From: Rhizoclosmatium globosum
Lineage: Eukaryota; Chytridiomycota; Chytridiomycetes; Chytridiales; Chytriomycetaceae
Reading direction: 5' to 3'
Assembly: GCA_002104985.1 (NCBI GenBank)
Contig: MCGO01000017.1
Coordinates: 248,001 to 312,000, forward strand
DNA length: 64,000 bases
Both the position numbers and the translations under genes were made by a program. Of this stretch, positions 24,193 to 37,100 are shown piece by piece (positions within the stretch are counted from its first letter, which is position 1; each line of letters starts with the position of its first letter). Under the pieces are notes generated by a model. The model saw only the letters and a list, made by a program, of their open reading frames with translations, had not been told where the DNA came from and ran no database searches.

Positions 24193-27100
24193 TCAGAAGA
24201 AGCGAATTTTAAATGGCTTGGTTGGATCGCTGTTGGCAGAGGATGGAAGGGACGAAGGAGACATTGTTACTGATGGGACTACTGTAGATCCTGACATGGT
24301 ATCAACAGGATTGGATGGAATAGCTGGAAGCTCCTTGGCTGGAACAGGCGGTGCCTTATCGTCAATAACTTGAAGCCTAGAATCTGAAGTTGAAGATCGT
24401 GATGCAGATGACCCTGAGCCTGACTGTCGACCTCCTCCCAGCCAACCAAGCATTCCCTCAAAGAAACCAGCCTGCTGATTTGGACCTTGTTCGGCCTTCA
24501 AGTTTGCGGCTTCACTCTTTTTCTTTGAAACAACTTCCTTCTCAATCTCTTTTCTATGCTTTGACAGTTCCCTCCGTTGCTTTAGCAGTTCCTTCTGCTG
24601 TCGAGCCGTTTCCTTTCGTTGGTTTATGGCGTCTTTTTGTTGACGTGCTGCTTCTCTCTGCCGGTCCGCCAAAACACGTGAATACTCCCTCGAGAGTTTC
24701 TCCTGTTCCTTAAGCTGATTCTTCAGCTCGTTTTTTTGGTCACGCACACGTCGCTCGTTTTCGCGATAGACTTCTTCAAGGCGATGAAGCGTTTCGATTT
24801 CTTCTTGCAACTTGGCACGAACATCTGGTGTAGAAGCTGTGCTCTTGGCGCCCATTAGTTCCTCTTCCATCGCAGCCAGATCGATTTCTTGCTCCTTCAA
24901 TCGGATTTTCTGTTCTTGTAGCTGGCGCTGGCGCTCATATATTTGACGTTGCTGATGCAATAGCTTTTCCATAGATTGGACTTCTGCTTGTTTTGCACGT
25001 ACCGCCTCTTCTTGTAGTCTAAACTTTTCAAGTTGATCTTCTGTATTGTCATCCACCTCCATGAGCCTAGACGGTGCTTCGTCTTCTGCTCCTTCTTGCT
25101 TGGGTTTCTTTGCACCGACGCTGAACTTGAACCCAAACGTCTTCTCGACTTCCTTCACAGCATTTTGGATATCTTTCGCGGCTTCTTCGAGATCTTCTTG
25201 AATTTTTCCTTTTTCCGAAGTTAATTCGATCCGAATTCCTTCGGTCTTAGGTGGTGACGGTTTCCAATCTGGTGGTGGAGGCTTGGCTTTTGCACCGGCT
25301 TTTTTGATGTCTTGAATGAAATCGATAAACACACCTTCGCCTTCCAATTTGACGTCTTCTTGGTGCAATTGAACTGCAAACTCGTGCATTTTTGATTTGA
25401 TGTCGTTCTTCATCTCTTTAGGAAGGATTGGAAGCATATTGTAAACTATGTTCGATGTAAGCTATGGTTTATACTTTGCAAACGAAAAGGGAACATACCG
25501 AAAGCACCCCAAGTCCCCGGTTCAAACTGTAACTCTTCAACTTCTTCAGTGCTTGCGCGCTTCGTAGACTCTGAGGACGACTGTAATAGAATAACTCCTT
25601 TCTTCAACTCCTTTTTGGTGGAAGGCTTTCTTTCGCTTCTTGCACTAGATGCAGATGAGACGGAGTCGGAGCTACATTCCTCCTCTTCCTCTGTGTCTTT
25701 GCTTTCACGTCGACGTCTGTCATACCCGCCGCTACGTCCGCGCCGAGGACCTCGACCACCGCCTCTGTGAAAATGATGATGGTAAAAAGCTGGTCTTTCT
25801 TGAATTGGAGCGAAAGGTGCTGGAGGCATGGGAGGCATTGCTGGAGGTAATGGAGGAACTGATCCAGTTTTCACTGGCAAAGGAACATCTCTGGCAGCAG
25901 TCGGAGTAACAAGAGCTACTGTATCTGCAGCCTTTTGCGCTGCCAGATACGCAGTTTCTACGACATTGGCTCCAACAATTTCAGCGCGTTCTTGATTGAA
26001 AGCAGCGCCAGAATCCTTATGGCATTTCGGATTCGACAGTACCCGACAAAGCAGCCTCGGCTGCAGCTTGAGCGGCGGCAAAAGCAGCAACTTGGACACG
26101 ATTATATCGTGCACCTGCGTTGAACGCAGCTTTCGCCGCCTCCAAAGCCGCTTGTTCAGCAGCAGCTTTTACTTCGGGTCTCACAATGGCACCTTGATTT
26201 TGAACTGGTCCGCGGAAGAAATCGCTGTATGAGGCTGCACCCGTTTCGCCACTAATACTAGTAACTCCAGAGTCTCCACCAGTTTCTCCAGAACTGACTG
26301 CTTCCGTGCGCTTCATTGCTTGACTTGTGCCCTCCGACAAACTTTTTTGCGCTCCAGCCCGTTGCCTCTCGCAGAATAGTTTTCATACTGACGCTGACAC
26401 CACTGAAAACTCGGTCGTCCAAGTGGATCCGGCGACCAACAGTTCCCCATGAGTCTCCACAAGTGAGTCGAAACAGTGGGAATGCCTCACATCTGGCATA
26501 GAGGGACGTAACCCCGTTGTTGACGACTTGTTTGGTACAACAACGCGTCGGGGGTTTCAGTGAATGGAACATCTCCTTCCGAGAGGATTTCGTAGGCGGT
26601 CATGGAGAAAGCGTATACGTCTACTGGAGTGATAGTTTCGCGCCTTGCAGTCGTTCGGGGACATCCAACGCAACGTTCCTCCAAATGCAGGAGATCCAGC
26701 GCCGGTTCCCGTCCGTGTGATGAAAACTGCTTGAGAGTAGCGAACCCAAAGTCTGCAACATACGCGGTTCCATGTTCGTCAACCTATTCCACTTTAGATT
26801 CATGATTATAAGACGACTAATCATCAACTTACCAAAACGTTCACAGCCTTCAAATCTCCATGCACAACTCCTCTCGCATGCAAATACTGCATCCCAAGAC
26901 TAACTTCATACAAAACTTTACACCCCTTCACTTCAACATCCCTCCTCCCAACCCCTTCCAAATACTGCAACGCATGACCCTTGCCATAAACGGACTACCA
27001 TAAACGGCCTCTCCGCCTCGCACACGCACCCAAAAGCGGCAAGATATTCGGATGTCGCAACGAAACCAGTCTTCACTTCACGCATGAAATCATCACGCAA

Positions 27101-28453
27101 CCGTTGCGTTTCAAGACGCATGTGTAGACGTTTCACGCACGAGTGTGTGTCCGAGCCACGTCGCTTTAAGGACTTCGCCGAACCCTCCGCGTGAGATTGG
27201 GTCGTGGATTTCAATTTCCAGGATGTGAGGACCCATGGGGGTGGAGGTGTCGGTTTTGTGGATAGGTTTGGGTGCGTGGCTTCCGAGGCGCGGCGGAGGC
27301 AGGTTAATGCGCGTTCGAGGAAGATTCGTTCGAGGTTCTTTCGAGGATCTGTCAATGTGTTCTGCAATGTTTTTTTGAAGGGCCTGTGGGAGATATCGTG
27401 AGCTTTTGGAGTTGTAAGTAATTTGGTGTGCCTTAACCTCACAGGCTTCTAGGTATTCCACCTGTTTTAGTTCTAAGGGCATTCAGAATCTTGTAATCAT
27501 TGTCCACAAGGTTGTAATGTCATTTCTAATTGTTCTGCATCAAATTTACGGTCTTCCGCTGTCTTCTCGCGCCCAGAGTCGTTCTCAATTTGGATGGCTA
27601 CAGTGAGATCTTGGGCAATCATGGCTCAATTTCGTGATTGTATTGTGTTATTTTCGCCGAAATTCCTTCTCGATTTACGAATGAGTTCATGAACTATCAT
27701 AAAATTATTAATATTTCTTTTCGAATAGTTATAATTCCGCGCTTGTTTGTTCATTCTATCAACTGTGTTGCATTCTGGGTGTTCTCCCATTTCTTGCTCG
27801 CTACACTCGCACTTTTTAAACTTTACGTTGCTAGGATTTCTTCATTCTCCGCTCGCTGCACTCCCTTTTGTACCGACTTCGTCGATTCATTAATCAGAAT
27901 CAGTGAAACACATACTTTGGTAGTCCCCTGCTTCTTCACAAACACATCCAACACTTTCACCAACTCAAGTAGAGTATCCAATGCACGGTTGAATTGCATC
28001 CGGCACTTTATCCAGAACGGAAGTATCTGAATCAGGAGAGGAAGAAGACGAAAGGCGGAGTAAAGAAAGTGGTTGACGGAGGAGAGAAGGGCATGGGCAC
28101 GAGTAACGAGACGCCTGGAGCAGCCTTGTTGTGAGAGATGAGGGAGAGGAGGAAGCTGTGGAGTGCAAGAGGTGGGAGATGTGTGAGAGAGTGGGATTGG
28201 TTGGAGGGACAGGGACGGAAAGTGAGTGGGGTTTGTGTAAGCGGGTGGTTGTGGATGCAGTTGTTCTTTCGAGTTTGGTTGTGGTTGGCGTTGGTGCTGG
28301 AAAGATTGATGAGTCAATGATTGGCGGAGTTGATCCAGAGCTTACTGTATGTAGGATCAGATGCGGGACAAGACCTAAGATGGAGCTTAATATCAGTTTG
28401 AAGAAAGATGAAAGACTGACCTCTACCGTCTGGTATTGGCTGTCAGTGTCCAT
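24193..28453 (-). CDS. TKL-type protein kinase apparently fused to a coiled-coil region
   Basis: From the ATG at 28453 there is a Ser/Pro/Thr-rich start, then a helical segment (LVTRAHALLSSVNHFLYSAF, CRMQFNRALDTLLELVKVL) typical of the region before fungal TKL kinases. The kinase domain follows: GGFGEVLKATWLGHTLV, MQYLHARGVVHGDLKAVNVL (HGD in place of HRD), VADFGFATLKQF, PVDVYAFSMTAYEIL, GNCWSPDPLGRPSFQWC. Directly after it (26320) the frame reaches TGA, yet one extra A in the A6 run at about 26346–26351 would run the kinase straight into an Ala-rich helix (AAAEQAALEAAKAAFNAG), a Pro/Arg linker, a Ser-rich acidic patch and a long coiled coil (24540–25030). Several other single-base breaks. 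Two genes overlapping by ATGA is the alternative. Substrate unknown. Confidence 0.6.
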
Positions 28454-28775
28454 TCCGAAATGCGATGTTTCGAGTTGAAGGCAAAAATCGTGGGCACTGA
28501 AAAGTTGGAAGGGGTGTGCCACTTTGTCGTATCACCATGCAGCAAAGGAATGTCCACGATATTTCAGGAATGTGATTCAGGGTTTGATTGGAAAAGTAAT
28601 CTTGGATCTGAAAAGCTTGAGATTCCCTCAGACATGTGTGCTGAACAATTCTGAATTGATATGATACTTATCGAATTCTTCTTTAACTAACAAAATACGC
28701 AGAAGCACCTGGTATTTCAATTGCAAGTGATGTGGGTTGAAGACTTCGAACCTCTGCCCCAAAACACCAACCAAA

Positions 28776-30117
28776 ATGTCTCTTCCAACACCACCACCAC
28801 CAACACAACCCGCCACCATCGACGTCGAAGCCGAGGAAGCGCCCGCCTACGACGCCGCACCTTCACTTTCACCTTCACCCGCACCAGCGCCGCCGTCCTT
28901 CTTCCGCCGTGGCTATGCTCCCGTTGCCGACACCGACGACGGCACTGCTCCGGCCGCTTCTTCCTCGTCCTCGTCGTCCTCTGCGCCACAACAACAACCA
29001 CAAACACAATCACAAACTTCGTCAAAAACAAAGACGCCCCTCGGCCTCGGAACCGACGGCGTCTTCTCCAATCTGGGTGTTGTTCAGAAGGACACCGATG
29101 AATCAATTCCTTCCTCAAATCCTCCGGAATACAGAAACGTCTTCAACGACCAAGTCACTCAGTCTGGTGAAGACGATAACTCTAACTTGCCTCAGTATGC
29201 TGGCCATCACGTGGCTCTTTCTGGTGTTGTTGCTCAGGATGGAGAGATTCTGATTGAAGGTTCGTGGTGATCGGTCTTCATAGGTCTCGTGTGTACTAAC
29301 CCCCTCATCTACTACTCTACTCTAGGTCTTCCTGTCGGTGATTTCTTCTCTTTCTTGGCCAACTTTTTCGTATCAATGACGTTTGACTTCTTGGGTTATA
29401 TGATGACCACCCTTCTTGCCACATCACACGCTGCCAGAGTACGTTGACCTCATTTATTCTTGTGGAGTGAAGTGTGACGAATAGCATTGTTTGATCGAGC
29501 TCGAAGGACTCAAAGGATACCGTGGAAGACGAATACAAGGACAAACTCCAACCAAACTGAACTCTCAACTACCCCCCTATCCAACACGAATATCTTTCTA
29601 ATCAAATTTACTACAGTGTGGTTCTCGATCCGGTCTTGGAATGACCTTTGTTCGATACGGAATGATTGTTCTTGAGAAGGACCAGGAAGTGGAAGAATAC
29701 ACGTTCCGTACCAACCCAGATGACTATGAACGTGTTCAAGAAATTGGAAAACACAATGATTTCATTGCTTACCTCATGATTGCTTTTGGATTCTTTCTCA
29801 TGATGGTATGTTTTGTTTTTCCTCGTGATGGATATTGAGGGGAGAAATGCGAGGAGTTGGTCTCTGAATTAGAACTTTCGAGCGAAGTGAGAATGGAATG
29901 TTGTTGACGTAGGACGGATTGTAGATAGCATCATTGACTAAGCGCGAGGAACAAGCCATACTGGAGGACCTGAGTGCGAGAAACGAGAATTGTTCCCCCA
30001 AAAAACATACACTAACAACTTCACAAAACAAAACAGAGGGCAAATGCTGATTTCGTGCGGGCAAAGAAGGTCGAGGCTGTCATGTTGGCTGCTGCAGACC
30101 CAAACAACAATGCTTAA
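28776..30117 (+). CDS. NDFIP/Bsd2-family adaptor of Nedd4-type E3 ligases
   Basis: Four exons in frame: 28776–29259, 29326–29438, 29617–29805, 30037–30117. The N-terminal half is Pro/Ser-rich and holds a PY motif (NPPEYRNVF) and an LPQY variant, the docking sites for WW domains of Nedd4/Rsp5 ligases. Three membrane segments follow: DFFSFLANFFVSMTFDFLGY, then the family signature TTLLATSHAARCGSRSGLGM with FVRYGMIVLEKD, then FIAYLMIAFGFFLMM. NDFIP/Bsd2 proteins sit in Golgi and endosomes and bring membrane transporters to the ligase for ubiquitination and vacuolar sorting. The short tail is charged and soluble. Clean splicing and no frame breaks. Confidence 0.85.
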
Positions 30118-30363
30118 TTTCCTACTCCGCTTTCACATAACTCTGTTTTTAGTTTGCCATGATAACAATAAAATGAATCCATGTTGTTGATGTACATTAA
30201 ATTCTTCTCAGATAATCTCTTTGATAGTGTGTAAACGCGTTTAATTATCAAATACACTCGGTACGAATCCTTTTCCTTCTTCCGAGAATATTGACAATTC
30301 AAAAGAGACAGAGGAGAAACACACCAATCAAGCAAAGAACCTAGGGCCTTTCACACCCATTAA

Positions 30364-31036
30364 CTCCCTCTATTCGAGACTGATGGCTGTGAGTATCCTG
30401 TGCCCAACGTTAACAGGCTAACTTTACTCAAACACTCAGTCTACAAAAAGTCAGGCGAGGCTGAGAGAGATGCACTCCTCAAAATAGTCCGTGGACAACA
30501 CATTGTTATCTGCGGGCTACACGAACTGAACGAAGCATTGTTGAATCGTGATGCAAACTTCTCTTCAAACACTGCACACCACATACCAACAAACAACATC
30601 CCATTCAACTTTCCCACTGATGATATGTTTCACAATGATATACTTCATGAAGGGCCCAGCAACTACAACATAAGTGCATCAGTAAATGCATCCCATAATG
30701 ATATTTCCCTGAATTTTTGAACATGTCAAGCCACCAAAATCAACATCAATTCCATGCCAGAGCCAACAAGAAACGATATTCCAGATGTTTCAATGCACAA
30801 ATCTATTTGATGGAAGAATCATCATGGCTGTCTGGACCAGTGAATTTGGAGCTTGGTCACTCTTGCGCAGTGATGTTTTCCTCCTCAACGGGTCTCAAAA
30901 ATTCACCAGAAAGCAGTCACACCTTTTTCGTTCTGAAAAGAAGAAAATTGATCAAGAATTTGCTGCCTTCTATAATCTCCACCTACCAAATCAAAAATTA
31001 AACAACAAGACCAAATATTGCCTTTTTACTCAATAA
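30364..31036 (+). pseudogene. Unrecognised coding fragment beside the satellite
   Basis: I do not recognise it. One open stretch (about 30364–30720) reads ETDGCEYPVPNVNRLTLLKH, then a charged helix (SGEAERDALLKIVRG) and an Asn/His-rich end with a stop at 30720. Another frame (about 30723–31036) reads FDGRIIMAVWTSEFGAWSLL, then SDVFLLNGSQKFTRKQSHLF. Codon-like composition continues between them, so a single-base break is possible. No in-frame ATG at the 5' end, no domain match; it fades out about 140 bases before the tandem array begins. Could be the remnant of a gene invaded or truncated by the satellite, or an exon of a gene whose 5' end I cannot find. Confidence 0.3.
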
Positions 31037-31173
31037 TAGTATTTTAAACATCTTGAGGGAAAATTCAAACATTGCCCCAATTCTTGATGAGCTGAAAAAG
31101 TTAACAGAGTAGCAGAGGAACTTATAATTGAATCAAATAAATTTTCTCATGCTGTGATCTCTCTCCTTTCTTG

Positions 31174-34100
31174 AATCACCAAAAGTGGAGTCGCAGCTGC
31201 ATTTTCAACACTAAAACAAACCCATAGGGCCATTCGGGCCCTGAGAAGCTGGTACAAAATCACCAAACGTGGAGCCGCAGCTGGATTTTCAACACTTAAA
31301 CAAACCCATTCACTAGAGACAGTATAAATATCATAAATGGAAGGGTCCATTCGGGCCCTGAGAAGCTGCTCTGTTTACAAAGAGTTTTGTGGTACAAAAT
31401 CACCAAACGTGGAGCCGCAGCTGGATTTTCAACACTTAAACAAACCCATTCACTAGAGAAACAGAATAAATATCATAAAAAGGAATGGCCATTCGGGCCC
31501 TGAGAAGCTGCTCTGTTTACAAAGAGTTTTGTGGTACAAAATCACCAAACCTGGAGTCGCAGCTGGATTTTCAACACTTAAACAAACCCATTCACTAGAG
31601 ACACAGTAACAAATATCATAAATGGAAGGGCCATTCGGGCCCTGAGAAGCTGCTCTGTTTACAAAGAGTTTTGTGGTACAAAATCACCAAACGTGGAGCC
31701 GCAGCTGGATTTTCAACACTTAAACAAACCCATTCACTAGAGACACAGTATTAACATTATACAAAGGAAGGGAAGCTGCTCTGTTTACAAGCTGGTCTGT
31801 TTACAAAGAGTTTTGTGGTACAAAATCACCAAACGTGGAGTCGCAGCTGGATTTTCAACACTTAAACAAACCCATTCACTAGCAAAACAGTATCAAGATC
31901 ATACAATGGAAGAGCCATTCGGGCCCTGAGAAGCTGGTCTGTTTACAAAGAGTTTTGTGGTACAAAATCACCAAACATGGAGTCGCAGCTGGATTTTCAA
32001 CACTTAAACAAACCCATTCACTAGCAAAAAGTATCAAGATCATACAATGGAAGGGCCATTCAGGCCCTGAGAAGCTGCTCTGTTTACAAAGAGTTTTGTG
32101 GTACACAAACCCATTCACTAGCAAAACAGTATCAAGATCATACAAAGGAAGGGCCATTCGGGCCCTGAGAAGCTGCTCTGTTTACAAAGAGTTTTGTGGT
32201 ACAAAATCACCAAACGTGGAGTCGCAGCTGGATTTTCAACACTTAAACAAACCCATTCACTAGCAAAACAGTATCAAGATCATACAATGGAAGAGCCATT
32301 CGGGCCCTGAGAAGCTGGTCTGTTTACAAAGAGTTTTGTGATACAAAATCACCAAACATGGAGTCGCAGCTGGATTTTCAACACTTAAACAAACCCATTC
32401 ACTAGCAAAACAGTATCAAGATCATACAATGGAAGGGCCATTCGGGCCCTGAGAAGCTGCTCTGTTTACAAAGAGTTTTGTGGTACAAAATCACCAAACG
32501 TGGAGTCGCAGCTGGATTTTCAACACTTAAACAAACCCATTCACTAGAGAAACAGTAACAAGATCATACAAAGGAAGGGCCATTCGGGCCCTGAGAAGCT
32601 GCTCTGTTTACAAAGAGTTTTGTGGTACAAAATCACCAAACGTGGAGTCGCAGCTGGATTTTCAACACTTAAACAAACCCATTCACTAGCAAAACAGTAT
32701 CAAGATCATACAATGGAAGGGCCATTCGGGCCCTGAGAAGCTGGTCTGTTTACAAAGAGTTTTGTGGTACAAAATCACCAAACGTGGAGTCGCAGCTGGA
32801 TTTTCAACACTTAAACAAACCCATTCACTAGCAAAACAGTATCAAGATCATACAATGGAAGAGCCATTCGGGCCCTGAGAAGCTGCTCTGTTTACAAAGA
32901 GTTTTGTGATACAAAATCACCAAACATGGAGTCGCAGCTGGATTTTCAACACTTAAACAAACCCATTCACTAGCAAAACAGTATCAAGATCATACAATGG
33001 AAGGGCCATTCGGGCCCTGAGAAGCTGCTCTGTTTACAAAGAGTTTTGTGGTACAAAATCACCAAACGTGGAGTCGCAGCTGGATTTTCAACACTTAAAC
33101 AAACCCATTCACTAGCAAAACAGTATCAAGATCATACAATGGAAGAGCCATTCGGGCCCTGAGAAGCTGGTCTGTTTACAAAGAGTTTTGTGATACAAAA
33201 TCACCAAACATGGAGTCGCAGCTGGATTTTCAACACTTAAACAAACCCATTCACTAGCAAAACAGTATCAAGATCATACAATGGAAGGGCCATTCGGGCC
33301 CTGAGAAGCTGCTCTGTTTACAAAGAGTTTTGTGGTACAAAATCACCAAACGTGGAGTCGCAGCTGGATTTTCAACACTTAAACAAACCCATTCACTAGA
33401 GAAACAGTAACAAGATCATACAAAGGAAGGGCCATTCGGGCCCTGAGAAGCTGGTCTGTTTACAAAGAGTTTTGTGGTACAAAATCACCAAACGTGGAGT
33501 CGCAGCTGGATTTTCAACACTTAAACAAACCCATTCACTAGCAAAACAGTATCAAGATCATACAATGGAAGGGCCATTCGGGCCCTGAGAAGCTGCTCTG
33601 TTTACAAAGAGTTTTGTGGTACAAAATCACCAAACGTGGAGTCGCAGCTGGATTTTCAACACTTAAACAAACCCATTCACTAGAGAAACAGTAACAAGAT
33701 CATACAAAGGAAGGGCCATTCGGGCCCTGAGAAGCTGGTCTGTTTACAAAGAGTTTTGTGGTACAAAATCACCAAACGTGGAGTCGCAGCTGGATTTTCA
33801 ACACTTAAACAAACCCATTCACTAGAGAAACAGTAACAAGATCATACAAAGCAAGGGCCATTCGGGCCCTGAGAAGCTGCTCTGTTTACAAAGAGTTTTG
33901 TGGTACAAAATCACCAAACGTGGAGTCGCAGCTGGATTTTCAACACTTAAACAAACCCATTCACTAGCAAAACAGTATCAAGATCATACAATGGAAGAGC
34001 CATTCGGGCCCTGAGAAGCTGCTCTGTTTACAAAGAGTTTTGTGGTACAAAATCACCAAACGTGGAGTCGCAGCTGGATTTTCAACACTTAAACAAACCC

Positions 34101-37100
34101 ATTCACTAGCAAAACAGTATCAAGATCATACAATGGAAGAGCCATTCGGGCCCTGAGAAGCTGGTCTGTTTACAAAGAGTTTTGTGATACAAAATCACCA
34201 AACATGGAGTCGCAGCTGGATTTTCAACACTTAAACAAACCCATTCACTAGCAAAACAGTATCAAGATCATACAATGGAAGGGCCATTCGGGCCCTGAGA
34301 AGCTGCTCTGTTTACAAAGAGTTTTGTGGTACAAAATCACCAAACGTGGAGTCGCAGTTGGATTTTCAACACTTAAACAAACCCATTCACTAGAGAAACA
34401 GTAACAAGATCATACAAAGGAAGGGCCATTCGGGCCCTGAGAAGCTGCTCTGTTTACAAAGAGTTTTGTGGTACAAAATCACCAAACGTGGAGTCGCAGC
34501 TGGATTTTCAACACTTAAACAAACCCATTCACTAGCAAAACAGTATCAAGATCATACAATGGAAGGGCCATTCGGGCCCTGAGAAGCTGGTCTGTTTACA
34601 AAGAGTTTTGTGGTACAAAATCACCAAACGTGGAGTCGCAGCTGGATTTTCAACACTTAAACAAACCCATTCACTAGCAAAACAGTATCAAGATCAAACA
34701 ATGGAAGGGCCATTCGGGCCCTGAGAAGCTGCTCTGTTTACAAAGAGTTTTGTGGTACAAAATCACCAAACGTGGAGTCGCAGCTGGATTTTCAACACTT
34801 AAACAAACCCATTCACTAGAGAAACAGTAACAAGATCATACAAAGGAAGGGCCATTCGGGCCCTGAGAAGCTGCTCTGTTTACAAAGAGTTTTGTGGTAC
34901 AAAATCACCAAACGTGGAGTCGCAGCTGGATTTTCAACACTTAAACAAACCCATTCACTAGCAAAAGTATCAAGATCATACAATGGAAGGGCCATTCGGG
35001 CCCTGAGAAGCTGGTCTGTTTACAAAGAGTTTTGTGGTACAAAATCACCAAACGTGGAGTCGCAGCTGGATTTTCAACACTTAAACAAACCCATTCACTA
35101 GCAAAACAGTATCAAGATCATACAATGGAAGGGCCATTCGGGCCCTGAGAAGCTGCTCTGTTTACAAAGAGTTTTGTGGTACAAAATCACCAAACGTGGA
35201 GTCGCAGCTGGATTTTCAACACTTAAACAAACCCATTCACTAGAGAAACAGTAACAAGATCATACAAAGGAAGGGCCATTCGGGCCCTGAGAAGCTGGTC
35301 TGTTTACAAAGAGTTTTGTGGTACAAAATCACCAAACGTGGAGTCGCAGCTGGATTTTCAACACTTAAACAAACCCATTCACTAGAGAAACAGTAACAAG
35401 ATCATACAAAGCAAGGGCCATTCGGGCCCTGAGAAGCTGCTCTGTTTACAAAGAGTTTTGTGGTACAAAATCACCAAACGTGGAGTCGCAGCTGGATTTT
35501 CAACACTTAAACAAACCCATTCACTAGCAAAACAGTATCAAGATCATACAATGGAAGAGCCATTCGGGCCCTGAGAAGCTGCTCTGTTTACAAAGAGTTT
35601 TGTGGTACAAAATCACCAAACGTGGAGTCGCAGCTGGATTTTCAACACTTAAACAAACCCATTCACTAGCAAAACAGTATCAAGATCATACAATGGAAGA
35701 GCCATTCGGGCCCTGAGAAGCTGGTCTGTTTACAAAGAGTTTTGTGATACAAAATCACCAAACATGGAGTCGCAGCTGGATTTTCAACACTTAAACAAAC
35801 CCATTCACTAGCAAAACAGTATCAAGATCATACAATGGAAGGGCCATTCGGGCCCTGAGAAGCTGGTCTGTTTACAAAGAGTTTTGTGGTACAAAATCAC
35901 CAAACCTGGAGTCGCAGCTGGATTTTCAACAACTTAAACAAACCCATTCACTAGCAAAACAGTATCAAGATCATACAATGGAAGGGCCATTCGGGCCCTG
36001 AGAAGCTGTCTGTTTACAAAGAGTTTTGTGGTACAAAATCACCAAACGTGGAGTCGCAGCTGGATTTTCAACACTTAAACAAACCCATTCACTAGCAAAA
36101 CAGTATCAAGATCATACAATGGAAGGGCCATTCGGGCCCTGAGAAGCTGCTCTGTTTACAAAGAGTTTTGTGGTACAAAATCACCAAACGTGGAGTCGCA
36201 GCTGGATTTTCAACACTTAAACAAACCCATTCACTAGCAAAACAGTATCAAGATCATACAATGGAAGGCCATTCGGGCCCTGAGAAGCTGGTCTGTTTAC
36301 AAAGAGTTTTGTGGTACAAAATCACCAAACTGGAGTCGCAGCTGGATTTTCAACACTTAAACAAACCCATTCACTAGCAAAACAGTATCAAGATCATACA
36401 ATGGAAGGGCCATTCGGGCCCTGAGAAGCTGCTCTGTTTACAAAGAGTTTTGTGGTACAAAATCACCAAACGTGGAGTCGCAGCTGGATTTTCAACACTT
36501 AAACAAACCCATTCACTAGCAAAACAGTATCAAGATCATACAAGGAAGGGCCATTCGGGCCCTGAGAAGCTGGTCTGTTTACAAAGAGTTTTGTGGTACA
36601 AAATCACCAAACGTGGAGTCGCAGCTGGATTTTCAACACTTAAACAAACCCATTCACTAGCAAAACAGTATCAAGATCATACAAAGGAAGGGCCATTCGG
36701 GCCCTGAGAAGCTGCTCTGTTTACAAAGAGTTTTGTGGTACAAAATCACCAAACGTGGAGTCGCAGCTGGATTTTCAACACTTAAACAAACCCATTCACT
36801 AGCAAAACAGTATCAAGATCATACAATGGAAGGGCCATTCGGGCCCTGAGAAGCTGCTCTGTTTACAAAGAGTTTTGTGGTACAAAATCACCAAACGTGG
36901 AGTCGCAGCTGGATTTTCAACACTTAAACAAACCCATTCACTAGCAAAACAGTATCAAGATCATACAATGGAAGGGCCATTCGGGCCCTGAGAAGCTGTC
37001 TGTTTACAAAGAGTTTTGTGGTACAAAATCACCAAACATGGAGTCGCAGCTGGATTTTCAACACTTAAACAAACCCATTCACTAGCAAAACAGTATCAAG

